Source: Candidatus Cloacimonas sp.
GTDB lineage: Bacteria; Cloacimonadota; Cloacimonadia; Cloacimonadales; Cloacimonadaceae
Assembly (NCBI GenBank): GCA_023227825.1
Contig: JALOCJ010000001.1
Location: forward strand, 1-64,000
Direction: 5' to 3'
Length of the DNA stretch: 64,000 nt
Part shown: one piece after another, positions 54,170 to 62,736 of the stretch
Numbering within the stretch: the first letter of the stretch is position 1
Layout: the number at the start of each line of letters is the position of its first letter
Program-made: the position numbers and the translations under genes
Notes under the pieces: generated by a model
The model's database searches: none
What the model saw: the letters and a program-made list of their open reading frames with translations, nothing else
Told to the model about the DNA's origin: nothing

Positions 54170-56893
54170 ATGAATACACCTAAAAGAGTTTACCTCTTCG
54201 GAAATGGAAAAGCCGAAGGCAGCGCAGAAATGAAAAATCTCCTCGGAGGAAAAGGTGCCAACCTTGCAGAAATGAATCTTATTGGCGTTCCGGTTCCACC
54301 CGGATTTACTATTACTACTGAGGTTTGCACTGAATATAATAAATTTGGTTCTGCCAAGTTGAGAGAAATTTTAAGTGCTGATGTGCACAATGCCATAAAG
54401 CATATAGAAGGTCTTGTAAATATGCTATTTGGCTCTGCTGAAAATCCACTTTTGGTTTCAGTGCGCTCAGGTGCCCGGGCTTCAATGCCTGGAATGATGG
54501 ATACTATTTTGAATTTGGGCTTGAATGAAACAACTATTCAGGGTTTAATTACGAAAACCAATAATGAAAGGTTTGCCTGGGATAGCTATCGTCGTTTTGT
54601 GCAAATGTATTCTGATGTGGTTTTAGATCTTAAACCAGAGAGTAAAGAAGAACACGATCCCTTTGAAGTGATTATAGACACCGTGAAAAAAGAAAAAGGA
54701 ATCAGTAGCGATTTAGAATTGACAACTGATGATCTAAAAAATCTGGTAACTCTATTCAAGCAGGCAGTTGAGGAAAAAACCGGCAAAAAATTCCCGGATG
54801 ACCCCTGGGAACAACTCTGGGGTGCAATTTTTGCTGTTTTTAACAGCTGGAATAATGAACGCGCCAAGTTCTACCGTAAATTGAATAACATTCCCGATGA
54901 ATGGGGGACTGCAGTTACCGTTCAAGCAATGGTTTTTGGCAATATGGGTTATACTAGTGCTACCGGTGTTGCTTTTACCCGCGATGCTGCTACCGGAGAA
55001 AACCTTTTTAACGGTGAATATTTGATTAATGCTCAGGGTGAAGATGTTGTAGCCGGAATTAGAACTCCCCAGCAAATTACCAAAATTGGTTCTCAGCGTT
55101 GGGCAAAACTTGCTGGTATCAGTGAAGAAGAACGCTTAAGTAAATATCCTTCTCTGGAAGAAGCAATGCCGGAAACATATAAAGAGCTCTTTACAATTCA
55201 GAAAAAACTAGAAAATCATTACCGCGATATGCAGGACTTGGAATTTACCATTCAGGAAGGAAAACTTTGGCTGTTACAAACCAGAACAGGTAAAAGAACG
55301 GGTCCGGCAATGGTAAAAATCGCTATGGATATGCTCCGCGAAGGGATGATTGAAGAAAAAACCGCTCTTAAAAGAATTGATCCTGCCAAATTGGATGAAC
55401 TTCTTCATCCCGTCTTTACTAAAGAAGGTCTGGCAAAAGCAAAAGTGATTGCTAATGGTTTACCTGCTTCTCCTGGTGCTGCTTCCGGCCAAATTGTCTT
55501 TTTTGCTGACGAAGCAGAATCCTGGGCTGCTGAAAAGAGAAAAGTTATTTTGGTTAGAGAAGAGACCTCTCCCGAAGATTTACGCGGAATGGCAGCCGCC
55601 CAAGGAATTCTTACTGCTCGTGGAGGTATGACTTCTCATGCAGCTGTTGTTGCCAGAGGAATGGGAAAATGCTGTGTTGCTGGAGCCGGTGCTTTACGCA
55701 TTGATTATAAAAACAGAACGATGACTGTGAACGGAAAGGTATATAAAGAAGGGGATTGGATTTCGTTAAATGGCTCTACAGGACAGGTTTTAGAAGGCAA
55801 AATAGATACCCAGGACCCTGAACTTAGCGGTGATTTTGGTGCCGTTATGCAACTTGCCGATAAATATACAAGAATGAAAGTCCGCACTAATGCCGATACT
55901 CCAAAAGATGCAACAGTTGCCAGAAATTTTGGTGCTCAGGGAATCGGACTCTGTAGAACGGAACATATGTTTTTTGAAGGCGACCGAATTAAGTCAATGC
56001 GGGAAATGATTTTAGCAGAAGATGAAACCGGACGCAGAACTGCTCTGGCAAAATTACTGCCGATGCAACGGTCTGATTTTGAAGGCATTTTTACTGCTAT
56101 GAACGGATTTCCTGTAACTATCCGTCTTTTAGACCCTCCCTTGCATGAATTTGTGCCCCAGGAAGAATCCGCCCAAAAGGAAATTGCAGACGAACTGGGA
56201 ATACCTTTGGAAAAGGTTAAAACCCGCGTTGCCTCTTTGCATGAAGTAAATCCTATGCTTGGTCATAGGGGTTGCCGTTTGGGAAATACCTATCCGGAAA
56301 TTACAGAAATGCAAGCGCGGGCAATAATTGAAGCCGCCTTAGCGGTTAAAACACGCGGAATTGTTGTGTTACCTGAAATTATGGTCCCCTTAACAAGCAC
56401 TGCTGCAGAATTTGAAATGCAGGAAAATATTATTCGCAAAACAGCAGAAAAGGTCTTTGAAGAAAAAAAAGAACGCGTGGATTATCTGGTTGGAACAATG
56501 ATAGAAATTCCCCGTGCTGCTTTAACTGCTGATAAAATTGCCGAGCACGCAGAATTTTTCAGTTTTGGAACTAATGATTTAACCCAGATGACCTTTGGCT
56601 TTTCCCGCGATGATGCAGGTGTGTTTTTACCCGTATATTTGGAAAAAAACCTGTTGAAACAAGACCCCTTCCAAATTTTGGATAGAGAGGGAGTAGGTCA
56701 ATTAGTTAAAATGGGAACGGAACGCGGCAGAAAAACCAGGCCTGATTTGAAAGTTGGAATTTGTGGAGAACATGGTGGCGAACCAAGCAGTGTGGAATTT
56801 TGCCACTCCGTTGGAATGAACTATGTCAGCTGTTCTCCATACAGAGTTCCCATTGCTCGTGTCGCTGCTGCCATAGCTGCTTTGAATGATTAA
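54170..56893 (+). CDS. ppdK: Pyruvate, phosphate dikinase
   Basis: A 907-residue PPDK that interconverts pyruvate, ATP and phosphate with phosphoenolpyruvate, AMP and pyrophosphate. In anaerobes it often works in the glycolytic direction with PPi or in gluconeogenesis. The ATP-grasp part is N-terminal (GGKGANLAEM; SVRSGARASMPGMMDTILN), and the swivelling phosphohistidine domain has TARGGMTSHAAVVARGMG with the catalytic His490. The PEP-binding barrel has FGTNDLTQMTFGFSRDD and the acid/base Cys in YVSCSPYRVPIARV. All key residues are present. Start after TATGGAGGATAA. Confidence 0.97.
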   Translation: MNTPKRVYLFGNGKAEGSAEMKNLLGGKGANLAEMNLIGVPVPPGFTITTEVCTEYNKFGSAKLREILSADVHNAIKHIEGLVNMLFGSAENPLLVSVRSGARASMPGMMDTILNLGLNETTIQGLITKTNNERFAWDSYRRFVQMYSDVVLDLKPESKEEHDPFEVIIDTVKKEKGISSDLELTTDDLKNLVTLFKQAVEEKTGKKFPDDPWEQLWGAIFAVFNSWNNERAKFYRKLNNIPDEWGTAVTVQAMVFGNMGYTSATGVAFTRDAATGENLFNGEYLINAQGEDVVAGIRTPQQITKIGSQRWAKLAGISEEERLSKYPSLEEAMPETYKELFTIQKKLENHYRDMQDLEFTIQEGKLWLLQTRTGKRTGPAMVKIAMDMLREGMIEEKTALKRIDPAKLDELLHPVFTKEGLAKAKVIANGLPASPGAASGQIVFFADEAESWAAEKRKVILVREETSPEDLRGMAAAQGILTARGGMTSHAAVVARGMGKCCVAGAGALRIDYKNRTMTVNGKVYKEGDWISLNGSTGQVLEGKIDTQDPELSGDFGAVMQLADKYTRMKVRTNADTPKDATVARNFGAQGIGLCRTEHMFFEGDRIKSMREMILAEDETGRRTALAKLLPMQRSDFEGIFTAMNGFPVTIRLLDPPLHEFVPQEESAQKEIADELGIPLEKVKTRVASLHEVNPMLGHRGCRLGNTYPEITEMQARAIIEAALAVKTRGIVVLPEIMVPLTSTAAEFEMQENIIRKTAEKVFEEKKERVDYLVGTMIEIPRAALTADKIAEHAEFFSFGTNDLTQMTFGFSRDDAGVFLPVYLEKNLLKQDPFQILDREGVGQLVKMGTERGRKTRPDLKVGICGEHGGEPSSVEFCHSVGMNYVSCSPYRVPIARVAAAIAALND

Positions 56894-57209
56894 CCCGGAA
56901 GAACACTCTATATGTAAATAGAGGACGCTATTCCTTCGCCAAAAGCAAAAAAGTAAAAAGGGAAATAACAGTGTAAAAAATGCGGAGCTTCAGCGCGCTC
57001 CAGCTACACATAATATCGGGAGTCCTCACTGTCAAAATATCTTTTATGCTACTCTTAAATGAAAATGGCAGTGAGGACTTCTTTCTTTTTGCCCTCTTTA
57101 TCTCTCACCCTATAGACCTCTTGACCTCTCGCCCTCTTGACCTCCCGCCCTCAAATAATTTGCTTGACCTCAAAATTATTAGTAAATTATAAGTAAATGG
57201 AGGTTTATT
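56894..57209. other. Spacer with hairpin and 8-bp repeats
   Basis: It contains a repeat CGGAGCTTCAGCGCGCTCC running into CAGCTACAC from 56983 (reverse relative of one near 44049), a hairpin at 57022-57078, and about six 8-bp units (GACCTCTT, GCCCTCTT) at 57104-57153. No gene is seen. Confidence 0.6.
57022..57090 (+). terminator. Possible ppdK terminator
   Basis: GTCCTCACTGTCA (57022-57034) pairs with TGGCAGTGAGGAC (57066-57078) with one G-U pair and a long 31-nt loop, followed by TTCTTTCTTTTT. The loop is larger than usual, so it could instead be an inserted inverted repeat. Confidence 0.4.
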
Positions 57210-57737
57210 ATGAAAAACGATGATGTCCTTGACAGTAAAGAAATTCCTGTTGAAGAGCAGGAAAGGATTAGGGATAAAATCATTGACGACATTGATTCCA
57301 CCAAACTTAAATTCTATGAAAACCTGCGCAAAAAGATTATGGGATGGACAAAAGAACAATTAGGTTCCCTGGGTGGAAAACTGGGTGAATATGTTTTCCT
57401 GTTACCGGATTTTTTCATTTTGGTTTGTCGTTTAGCATTGGATAAAAGAGTCCCTGTAAAACAGAAGATGATTATGGGCGGAGTTGTAGCTTATGTAATG
57501 ATGCCGATTGATCTCCTTCCGGATTTTATTCCGGTGCTTGGTTTTGTAGATGATTTGGTTCTTGTAGTTATGGGACTTAATATGGTTTTAAATGAAATTG
57601 ACTCTAAAATTCTTTTGGATAACTGGAGTGGAGAAGGTGAAGTTTTAGAACACTTAAAAAAAATTACTGCCTTAGCAGAACGCTTCCTGGATAAACACTT
57701 ACTGCAGAAAATTAAGAATGTGCTGAAACGCTTATGA
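57210..57737 (+). CDS. DUF1232 (YkvA-like) membrane protein
   Basis: A 175-residue protein. The DUF1232 core is about 90-125 (YVMMPIDLLPDFIPVLGFVD), with the hallmark PIDLLPD followed by a hydrophobic segment. The N-terminal 70 residues are charged and helical. The function of the family is unknown; it is predicted to be membrane-associated. Start after AATGGAGGTTTATT. The 3' end overlaps rdgB by 4 bp. Confidence 0.85.
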   Translation: MKNDDVLDSKEIPVEEQERIRDKIIDDIDSTKLKFYENLRKKIMGWTKEQLGSLGGKLGEYVFLLPDFFILVCRLALDKRVPVKQKMIMGGVVAYVMMPIDLLPDFIPVLGFVDDLVLVVMGLNMVLNEIDSKILLDNWSGEGEVLEHLKKITALAERFLDKHLLQKIKNVLKRL

Positions 57738-58324
57738 AAAGGGACATTTTAATTGCCACTCATAATCTTGATAAGCTGAAAGAATTGGAGGATTTGCTAA
57801 ATCCCTTACAGTTCCGTTTGCATTTTTTGCATGAACTACCCGATTTTTTCCCTCCAGAAGAAGATCAGGATACATTACAAAAAAATGCTATGAAAAAAGC
57901 ACTGGAGGCAGCAAAATTTAGCGGTCTAATTACTCTGGCAGATGATACAGGACTTTTTATTGCTGCCTTAAATGATGCCCCGGGAATTATGTCAGCTCGT
58001 TTTGCCGGCAATTCCTGCAGCTATTCTGAAAATAGACATAAGGTTTTACTGCTTCTACAAAATATACAAAATCGGAAAGCATATTTTAAAACCGCTGTGG
58101 CTTTGGCTGCTCCTGATGGCATTATGGCAATTATTGAAGGTAGATTGGATGGTGAAATAACAACAGAAGAATATGGCAATAACGGTTTTGGGTATGATAG
58201 CATTTTTGCTGTTAACGGTAAAACATACGCTGAAATGAAGGCAATAGAAAAAAATCGCCTTTCTCATCGGGCTATAGCCATAAAAGCTATTATCCCTGTG
58301 CTGCAAAAGATAATCAATACTTGA
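57734..58324 (+). CDS. rdgB: RdgB/HAM1 non-canonical purine NTP pyrophosphatase
   Basis: A 196-residue housecleaning enzyme that hydrolyses dITP, XTP and ITP to monophosphates and keeps deaminated purines out of DNA. The family motifs are intact: ATHNLDKLKELEDLL (10-25), LADDTGLFIAALNDAPGIMSAR (about 74-95), GYDSIF (about 153) and SHRAIA near the end. Coupled to the DUF1232 gene. Confidence 0.95.
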   Translation: MKRDILIATHNLDKLKELEDLLNPLQFRLHFLHELPDFFPPEEDQDTLQKNAMKKALEAAKFSGLITLADDTGLFIAALNDAPGIMSARFAGNSCSYSENRHKVLLLLQNIQNRKAYFKTAVALAAPDGIMAIIEGRLDGEITTEEYGNNGFGYDSIFAVNGKTYAEMKAIEKNRLSHRAIAIKAIIPVLQKIINT

Positions 58325-58339
58325 AAAAAGGAGTTATAA

Positions 58340-59692
58340 ATGATAAAAGCGGAAATCTTTCGTCAATACGATATTCGTGGCATTGTTAATGAAGACCTTG
58401 ATGAAAATACTTATTATCTGATCGGAAAAGGGTTTGGTACCTATTTGCGGAATAAGAGCCTAAAAACTATTGTTTTGGGAGGAGATGCCAGGCATTCCAC
58501 TCCCGCCTTTATGAATGCTTTTAGCCAGGGAGCTTTGACAACCGGCTGTGATATTATTGATTTAGGAATCGTTCCTACTCCGGTTTTATATTTTTCTATC
58601 TGGAAACTGCAAAGTGATGGAGGAGCAATGGTTACGGCAAGTCATAATCCTTCTCAATATAACGGTTGCAAATTAAATCTTGGTTTGAGCAGTGTTTATG
58701 CTGATGAACTGCAAAAGGTGTTACATATCATTCAAAAGGGTGATTTTGCTATAGGAAATGGCAATCTGGTGAAAAACAACGAAATGGGTGATATTTACAT
58801 TGACTACATAGTAAATGGAATTAAACTTCAGCGTCCGGTAAAAGTGATTGTGGATGGAGGAAATGGAGTTGGCGGTCCTTATTTACCGGCAATTTTGCGT
58901 CGTTTGGGTTGTGAAGTTATGGATATGTTTTGTGAGCCCGATGGTGATTTTCCCAATCATCATCCTGATCCTACAATTGCCAAAAATATGGAAGCACTTT
59001 CTAAATCCGTAGTAGACAATAAATATGAACTTGGAATTGGTTTGGATGGTGATGCTGATAGAATCGGAGTTGTGGATGAGCAAGGTAAAATGTTATTCGG
59101 AGACCAGATACTTAATATTTTAGCAAGGGATTATTTGCAAAAGAACCCCGGGAAAAAGATTATTGCTGATGTGAAATGCAGTATGAATCTGTTTAATGAC
59201 ATCAAAAAGTATGGCGGTGAACCAATTATGTATAAAACCGGGCATGCCAATATCAAAATGTTTATGAAAGAAATGGGAGTAGAATTTGCCGGAGAAATGA
59301 GTGGACACATCTTTTTGGCAGATAGATATTTGGGCTTTGATGATGCCATCTATGTCAGCTGCCGTTTTGTAGAAATTGTTTCCCAAACGCATAAACCTGT
59401 CAGCACTTTTTTAGCTGATCAACCCAAACTTTATAATACTCCGGAACTGCATACAAATTGCCCGGATGAGAAAAAGTTTGAAGTAGTGGCAAAGGTTTGT
59501 GAGGAATTCAAAAAAGAGGGCTACGATGTTAATGATATTGATGGTGCTAGAATAACTTTTCCTGATGGTTGGGGTTTAATTCGTGCTTCCAATACAACCC
59601 CTGTAATTGTTACCCGTTATGAGGCATTAACCGAAACCCGGATGAATGAAATAAAAAACCTGATAGAATCCAAAATCAATAAATACCTGTAA
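58340..59692 (+). CDS. Phosphomannomutase/phosphoglucomutase
   Basis: A 450-residue enzyme of the alpha-D-phosphohexomutase superfamily (AlgC/ManB type). The phosphoserine loop TASHNPSQYNG lies near 98-108 (active Ser100), the metal-binding DGDADRIG near 235-242, the sugar-binding GEMSGHIF near 318, and the phosphate-binding RASNTTP near 415. It supplies mannose-1-phosphate or glucose-1-phosphate for surface glycans, fitting the WecA-like gene at the other end of the window. Start after AAAGGAG. Confidence 0.93.
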   Translation: MIKAEIFRQYDIRGIVNEDLDENTYYLIGKGFGTYLRNKSLKTIVLGGDARHSTPAFMNAFSQGALTTGCDIIDLGIVPTPVLYFSIWKLQSDGGAMVTASHNPSQYNGCKLNLGLSSVYADELQKVLHIIQKGDFAIGNGNLVKNNEMGDIYIDYIVNGIKLQRPVKVIVDGGNGVGGPYLPAILRRLGCEVMDMFCEPDGDFPNHHPDPTIAKNMEALSKSVVDNKYELGIGLDGDADRIGVVDEQGKMLFGDQILNILARDYLQKNPGKKIIADVKCSMNLFNDIKKYGGEPIMYKTGHANIKMFMKEMGVEFAGEMSGHIFLADRYLGFDDAIYVSCRFVEIVSQTHKPVSTFLADQPKLYNTPELHTNCPDEKKFEVVAKVCEEFKKEGYDVNDIDGARITFPDGWGLIRASNTTPVIVTRYEALTETRMNEIKNLIESKINKYL

Positions 59693-59870
59693 CCTTTTAG
59701 AAATGAAGAAGGTGAGGTTTTCTGAAAATCTCATTTATGGTAATAGTAAGAAAAGAGTTCCTGCCGCTGTTATAACTTTTACCTGAAAGATAACTTTCCC
59801 AATGTAAATAAGTTATGCCAATAATAGATTGCAGCTAACCGGTTTTTTTTGATTTTTAGTCCACTATTTT

Positions 59871-61133
59871 TTAGAAACACCTCATTCTTTTTATGGTTTG
59901 TTCTGCATCCATTGGAATTGTTATTTGTTCTCCGGTTTGCATATTTTTAAGGTTTACGGTTTTAGCAGCAAGTTCATTTTCACCAATAATTATAGCATAC
60001 TTTGCCCCGCTGGCATCGGCAGCTTTAAGTTGTGCTTTTAACGAGTTCTTATCGGGATCGTAATCTATAAAAAGTCCTTTAATTCTTAAGGCATTTAGAT
60101 AAGGCAGAATTTGCATACGGGTATTTTCTCCTACGCAAACAAAGTAGGCATCCGGTTTAGGAGCCGAAGCAAGGTCAATATTCTCTTCTTCCAAAGCCCA
60201 AAGCAGGCGTTCAAATCCGCCGGCAAAACCGATTGCAGGAATACTTTTTCCCCCGATTTGTTCAATCAGCCCGTTGTATCTTCCGCCGCCCACGAGAGAA
60301 TTTTGTGCTCCCAAGCCTTCATAGATAATTTCAAAGGCAGTGTTTGTATAATAATCCAGCCCGCGAACTATTCCCGGATTGACAGTGTATGTAATATTCA
60401 TTGCTTGCAGATAGTTACAAACAGCAGAAAAATGTTTTTTACAGAGCTCATCCAGATAATCCATTTGTGAGGGTGCATTTTTTCTAAATTCTATACAGGA
60501 AGGAACTTTACAATCCAATAGACGACGGGGATTTGTTTCCAGCCGTTTCATACAATCAGGGCATAGCTTCGGTAAAAAAGGTCTATAATATTCCTGCAAT
60601 ACATTATCATAAACAGCAGAACAAGCAGGACAGCCCACACTGTTTATTTCCAAACGCAAGTTATTCAAGCCCAACTTATTAAGCCATAAAAAAGCAATCG
60701 CTATCACTTCTGCATCGTAATAAGGATTGTTACTGCCTATAAATTCTATTCCATATTGATAAAATTGACGGTATCTTCCTGCCTGCGGACGATCATAACG
60801 AAACATAGGACCCAGATAAAACAATTTTGTGCGGGAAGAAAGTTTATCCAGATGATTTTCTATATAGCTGCGAACAACTGGAGCTGTTCCTTCAGGACGC
60901 AAAGCAAACTTCCGACCTTTTTTATCCTGAAAGCGATACATTTCTTTTTGGACAACATCAGAGCTTTCTCCAGAACTGCGTTCAAAGAGTTCAGCCACCT
61001 CAAAAACGGGAGTAGTCATTTCTTCATAGCCAAAACAAGTTGCCATTTTACGAAAGCTGTCCTGTAAAAATTGCCATTTATAACTATCTTTAGGCAGAAT
61101 ATCAAAAGTTCCGCGAGGGATGTTATATTTCAT
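59871..61133 (-). CDS. hisS: Histidine-tRNA ligase
   Basis: A 420-residue class II synthetase. Motif 2 is FALRPEGTAPVVRSYIE, the His-specific motif is RGLDYYTNTAFEI, and motif 3 is AIGFAGGFERLL. The C-terminal anticodon-binding domain is complete. A four-cysteine set (CPAC near 178 and CPDC near 200) suggests a structural zinc in the insertion domain, as in some anaerobe HisS proteins. Start after GGAGAGAACA. 18 bp from truA. Confidence 0.96.
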   Translation of the reverse strand: MKYNIPRGTFDILPKDSYKWQFLQDSFRKMATCFGYEEMTTPVFEVAELFERSSGESSDVVQKEMYRFQDKKGRKFALRPEGTAPVVRSYIENHLDKLSSRTKLFYLGPMFRYDRPQAGRYRQFYQYGIEFIGSNNPYYDAEVIAIAFLWLNKLGLNNLRLEINSVGCPACSAVYDNVLQEYYRPFLPKLCPDCMKRLETNPRRLLDCKVPSCIEFRKNAPSQMDYLDELCKKHFSAVCNYLQAMNITYTVNPGIVRGLDYYTNTAFEIIYEGLGAQNSLVGGGRYNGLIEQIGGKSIPAIGFAGGFERLLWALEEENIDLASAPKPDAYFVCVGENTRMQILPYLNALRIKGLFIDYDPDKNSLKAQLKAADASGAKYAIIIGENELAAKTVNLKNMQTGEQITIPMDAEQTIKRMRCF

Positions 61134-61151
61134 TGTTCTCTCCTCATCATA

Positions 61152-61970
61152 TTATTTTATTGAGTGTGGCAAAGCGGAATTTATCATCTCATTTTCCTTA
61201 AAATCGGGGTTGTAAGATTCGTCAAGAAACTTTGGCGGATATTTTACTTCCATAAGATAAAGTCCTGAAGCAGGGGCAGTTATCACTAAATTTTGGCGTG
61301 GGCATCTATTCTCCAAAATTTCCAGAATCGTTTCCTTAGATAGATTCAGATGGGATATATTAGCCATAGTTCCTACAATTCTCCGAACCATATTATGCAA
61401 AAAGCGGTCAGCAGTAAAATCAAATATAAAGTAACTTTCTGTTTCGTTTATAGTTATGTGCTTTAGTTCACAAATATGATTAAGCACTTCCGGATTCTTT
61501 TTCCCAAATGAAGAAAAATCGTGTTTCCCTAAAAGATTCTCAATGCAGGATTGCATTTTTTTTAGGTTCAAATTCAAGCGCAGCAAATATCCGCTGTAAT
61601 TTCTGTTAAAAGGAGTTTTTTCTTTAGCTAAAACATAGCGATAACTGCGTTCATAAGCTTGATAACGAGCATTAAAAACAGGGCTAACTTTCATTATTTC
61701 CAGAACTTTAATATCATCAGGCAAATATCTGTTAAAAGCTAAAAGCAATTGCTTATCCTGCATAGAACCGCTATAATCAAAATGAGCATATTGGCTTAAA
61801 GAATGAACTCCCGCATCAGTTCTTCCTGCAGCAATTATTGAAGTTTTTTTACCGGAAAACAGAGCAAGGGTATTTTCCATCACTTCCTGGATGGCAAGTC
61901 CGTTTTTCTGTTTTTGCCATCCGCAATAGCCAGTGCCATCATAACATATTTTCATTAAGTATCTTGCCAT
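61152..61970 (-). CDS. truA: tRNA pseudouridine synthase A
   Basis: A 272-residue enzyme forming pseudouridine at positions 38-40 of tRNA anticodon stems. The catalytic Asp lies in AAGRTDAGVHSLSQYAHFD (about residue 52), and FLHNMVRRIVG is near 190. The last 25 residues (NPDFKENEMINSALPHSIK) extend beyond most homologues. Confidence 0.95.
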   Translation of the reverse strand: MARYLMKICYDGTGYCGWQKQKNGLAIQEVMENTLALFSGKKTSIIAAGRTDAGVHSLSQYAHFDYSGSMQDKQLLLAFNRYLPDDIKVLEIMKVSPVFNARYQAYERSYRYVLAKEKTPFNRNYSGYLLRLNLNLKKMQSCIENLLGKHDFSSFGKKNPEVLNHICELKHITINETESYFIFDFTADRFLHNMVRRIVGTMANISHLNLSKETILEILENRCPRQNLVITAPASGLYLMEVKYPPKFLDESYNPDFKENEMINSALPHSIK

Positions 61971-61982
61971 AGATAACCTGTT

Positions 61983-62621
61983 TTATATGCCGTGCACTAT
62001 AATTAAGAGGGCTAAAAAGAATACCCCTAAATAGTTAGCTTTACGGTTGCTTGTTACATTATCCTCTTCAAAGTTTAACAGATTGGTGACGGAATTGCTA
62101 ATTTGAGGAGACATTGAATAAACATTTTCTAAAACAGCAAAAAGCTGAGCCAGGGAAAGATTGTTTTTTTTAGTCAATTTAATATTCTTGTATTCTGTAA
62201 AGAATAACCTCGTAAAGAACACTGTGGTAAACAAATAATAAAAGCAGGAATTTACTGGTTTCCATTTTCTTATACCTCTGCTTTGATTTGATATTTGTTC
62301 CAGTTTCACATTTCCCAACACATAAACCGTAACTGCAATCAAATATAATATCTGAACGCTGAAGAACACAGTAGTAAGAAATTCCTGCCCAAAAAGAGTT
62401 GCAAAAACCCAATAACCGGCAAAGAAAGGCAGTAATTTTTTCAAAGCATTGAGTAAAGATAGGTATAATTTCGGCTCAAAAACCAAAATAACTAAAATTA
62501 AGACCAATTGAATTAGCAGCTGACGCAGCGAAGAATCCAGCCCGATAACCAGACCTGTTAAAAAAACAGCGGATTTCAAATAAAAATGCTGTCCCGAAAC
62601 AGGATGATTCAACAACTTCAT
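61983..62621 (-). CDS. Hypothetical membrane protein
   Basis: A 212-residue protein with about four or five hydrophobic segments (roughly 15-35, 38-55, 65-100, 130-145 and 195-210). The loop with basic residues between the middle and last segments loosely recalls energy-coupling-factor transporter T subunits, but the diagnostic Ala-Arg-Gly motifs are not clear, so I leave it unnamed. The ATG at 62621 sits at the right-hand copy of a duplicated stop/start junction (see the repeat at 62611-62736) and has no good Shine-Dalgarno. Gap of 12 bp to truA. Confidence 0.6.
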   Translation of the reverse strand: MKLLNHPVSGQHFYLKSAVFLTGLVIGLDSSLRQLLIQLVLILVILVFEPKLYLSLLNALKKLLPFFAGYWVFATLFGQEFLTTVFFSVQILYLIAVTVYVLGNVKLEQISNQSRGIRKWKPVNSCFYYLFTTVFFTRLFFTEYKNIKLTKKNNLSLAQLFAVLENVYSMSPQISNSVTNLLNFEEDNVTSNRKANYLGVFFLALLIIVHGI

Positions 62622-62736
62622 TCAATTCATAAAAACGACAAGGATGTCGTTTTTCCAGAAAATTAAGTGGACGACGAGGACATTGTTTTTCCGTAAATAA
62701 TGCCCAGGAAGAGAATGAGCAAACCACTTCATTCAA
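62611..62736 (-). repeat. Palindromic element inserted at a stop/start junction, with duplicated start region
   Basis: On the minus strand TTGAATGAAGTGGTT (from 62736) recurs as TTGAATGAAGTTGTT (62625-62611), 14 of 15 matching, with start codons 111 bp (37 codons) apart. The first copy is the ATGA stop/start overlap with the upstream gene. Between them is a perfect hairpin AAAAACGACA-AGGA-TGTCGTTTTT (62631-62654) and a degenerate second one (about 62669-62692). The insert creates a 36-codon frame that ends with TGA immediately before the second ATG. Confidence 0.8.

Noticed and set aside
53946..54179. 77-codon minus-strand frame
   Set aside because: It runs through the 47-bp palindrome and the ppdK promoter, with no good ribosome-binding site or homology.
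62476..62736. 86-codon minus-strand frame over the inserted repeat
   Set aside because: It starts in the repeat and runs out of frame through the membrane-protein gene. Useful only as evidence of the insertion.
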